Assembly: GCA_031269415.1 (NCBI GenBank)
Contig: JAISZF010000258.1
Location: 1 to 14,825 of the forward strand
Reading direction: 5' to 3'
Length of the DNA: 14,825 nucleotides
Source: Clostridiales bacterium
Lineage (GTDB): Bacteria > Bacillota > Clostridia > Lachnospirales > WQUN01
Numbering within the stretch: position 1 is the stretch's first letter; each line of letters starts with the position of its first letter. Below are positions 14,277 through 14,825 of this stretch, piece after piece. Both the position numbers and the translations under genes were made by a program. The notes under the pieces were generated by a model. It was not told where the DNA came from, made no database searches, and saw only the letters and a list, made by a program, of their open reading frames with translations.

Positions 14277-14305
14277 AATATGACATAAATATTTCCTGTT
14301 GTCAA
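14277..14305 (-). promoter_or_regulatory. Likely promoter of the Ca2+ ATPase gene
   Basis: On the minus strand a perfect TTGACA (14300-14305), a 17-nt spacer and CATATT (14277-14282, four of six bases) lie about 30 nt before the ATG. The -10 box is weak but the -35 box and spacing are good. Confidence 0.5.
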
Positions 14306-14325
14306 ATATACGTATCACACCGCTA

Positions 14326-14415
14326 ATATATTATTTTTCAAAGCGCTAAAAATAATACTAAACTTGTTACACGCCGTTCGATCTGCCTTATATTACCCAT
14401 ATATTATTTTTCAAA
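14326..14415. repeat. 17-bp direct repeat pair in the intergenic region
   Basis: The sequence ATATATTATTTTTCAAA occurs identically at 14326-14342 and 14399-14415. The start-to-start distance is 73 bp, close to seven helical turns. The first copy is also the left arm of a hairpin: TATTATTTTT (14329-14338) with AAAAATAATA (14348-14357). The pair lies between the divergent ATPase and edge-gene starts, where a shared regulator could bind. Confidence 0.7.
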
Positions 14416-14470
14416 CTGCGGAAAATAAGCTTGATTCTCATGGACGACAAAAAAAGAACAGGAGAAGAAT

Positions 14471-14825
14471 ATGAAAACAATTACCGATCAGGAGCTTGCC
14501 GCTTATCTGACAAAGTTAAAGAGGACGATTAACGGCGCGGGCTCCGGGACGCCGGAAAATGTTATCTTCTTTAACGCGGTAAGCTTCTACTATCACATAA
14601 GAGACCTATCCTGCCACGGGCGCCTGACCGTAGACGAGGTATTAAGCCGTATAGAGCCATACATACCTATAAGGCTTACACAGGAGATGTTTGACATGTT
14701 TCTGGACAACATACTGGCGGCTAAAAACGGCGACGAACTCAACTCGGAATTGATGATAAAAGCCAAGGGGGATTTTCTGATGGACATGTGGGAAGCGAAT
14801 ACGCCTGAGGCGTGGGGTAATATTG
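14471..14825 (+). CDS. Unrecognised protein, 3' end beyond the window
   Basis: The frame starts at ATG 14471 behind AGGAGAAG (14460-14467) and stays open to the window edge, 118 complete codons. I do not recognise a family. The sequence is soluble-looking, acidic and mostly helical, beginning MKTITDQELAAYLTKLKR and including NAVSFYYHIRDLSCHGRLTVDEVLSRIEPYIP and MFDMFLDNILAAKNGDEL. There is no signal peptide, membrane helix or cysteine pattern. Codon use resembles its neighbours. The upstream region holds the direct repeats but only a poor promoter match (TTGTTA at 14364 with TATATT at 14389, 19-nt spacer). Confidence 0.75.
   Translation, partial: MKTITDQELAAYLTKLKRTINGAGSGTPENVIFFNAVSFYYHIRDLSCHGRLTVDEVLSRIEPYIPIRLTQEMFDMFLDNILAAKNGDELNSELMIKAKGDFLMDMWEANTPEAWGNI

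Noticed and set aside
1..14825. CRISPR array, tRNA or rRNA genes, insertion sequence ends
   Set aside because: No regularly spaced repeats, cloverleaf-like sequences, rRNA segments, transposase frames or terminal inverted repeats with target duplications were seen by eye on either strand.

Overview
The window looks like chromosomal DNA from an anaerobic, probably spore-forming member of the Firmicutes (Clostridia-like). The reasons are strong GGAGG-type ribosome binding sites, sigma-A promoters with 17-nt spacers, a tandem glycine riboswitch with an intrinsic terminator, a YnbB-type PLP enzyme, a PdaA-like deacetylase, a DUF3791-type small protein and a ferredoxin-like aldo/keto reductase. 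No exact taxon is claimed. No tRNA, rRNA, CRISPR array or insertion sequence was seen.

Left part (1-2800). The first four codons of a leftward gene sit at the edge behind a good promoter. A leftward MOFRL-family glycerate 2-kinase (124-1386) follows. Divergent from it are a sigma-A promoter, a two-aptamer glycine riboswitch and its terminator (1538-1796). These normally control a glycine cleavage operon, but here they lead into a broken one. A 23-codon gcvT start stops at TGA. Frame +1 then carries the C-terminal two thirds of GcvT, fused in frame to the first half of GcvH, and the lipoyl-lysine region is gone. This is the most unusual feature of the window.

Middle part (2800-8850). An aldo/keto reductase with two C-terminal 4Fe-4S motifs converges on a YnbB/methionine gamma-lyase-like enzyme with abutting stop codons. 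A PdaA-like lipoprotein deacetylase and glucose-6-phosphate isomerase follow, each with its own promoter. The isomerase promoter is bracketed by two small palindromes. A bidirectional terminator separates the isomerase from a leftward secreted GLUG-repeat protein.

Accessory-looking part (8850-10330). There is a DUF3791-like small protein whose best start is out of frame across an eight-T run. Divergent from it is a translationally coupled pair: a two-helix membrane protein with a Cache-like outer domain and no output domain, and a LydA-like holin. The first gene of the pair contains a perfect 13-bp inverted repeat. This pair is the best candidate for an undescribed small system.

Right part (10330-14825). 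Here are a cyclophilin-type lipoprotein, a zinc-ribbon protein starting at TTG, a strong bidirectional terminator and a leftward P2A-type Ca2+ ATPase with intact Ca2+-site residues. A regulatory-looking intergenic region with a 17-bp direct repeat precedes an unrecognised gene that runs off the right edge. Most genes appear to be single transcription units. The clear exceptions are the overlapping membrane protein/holin pair and the former gcvT-gcvH unit.
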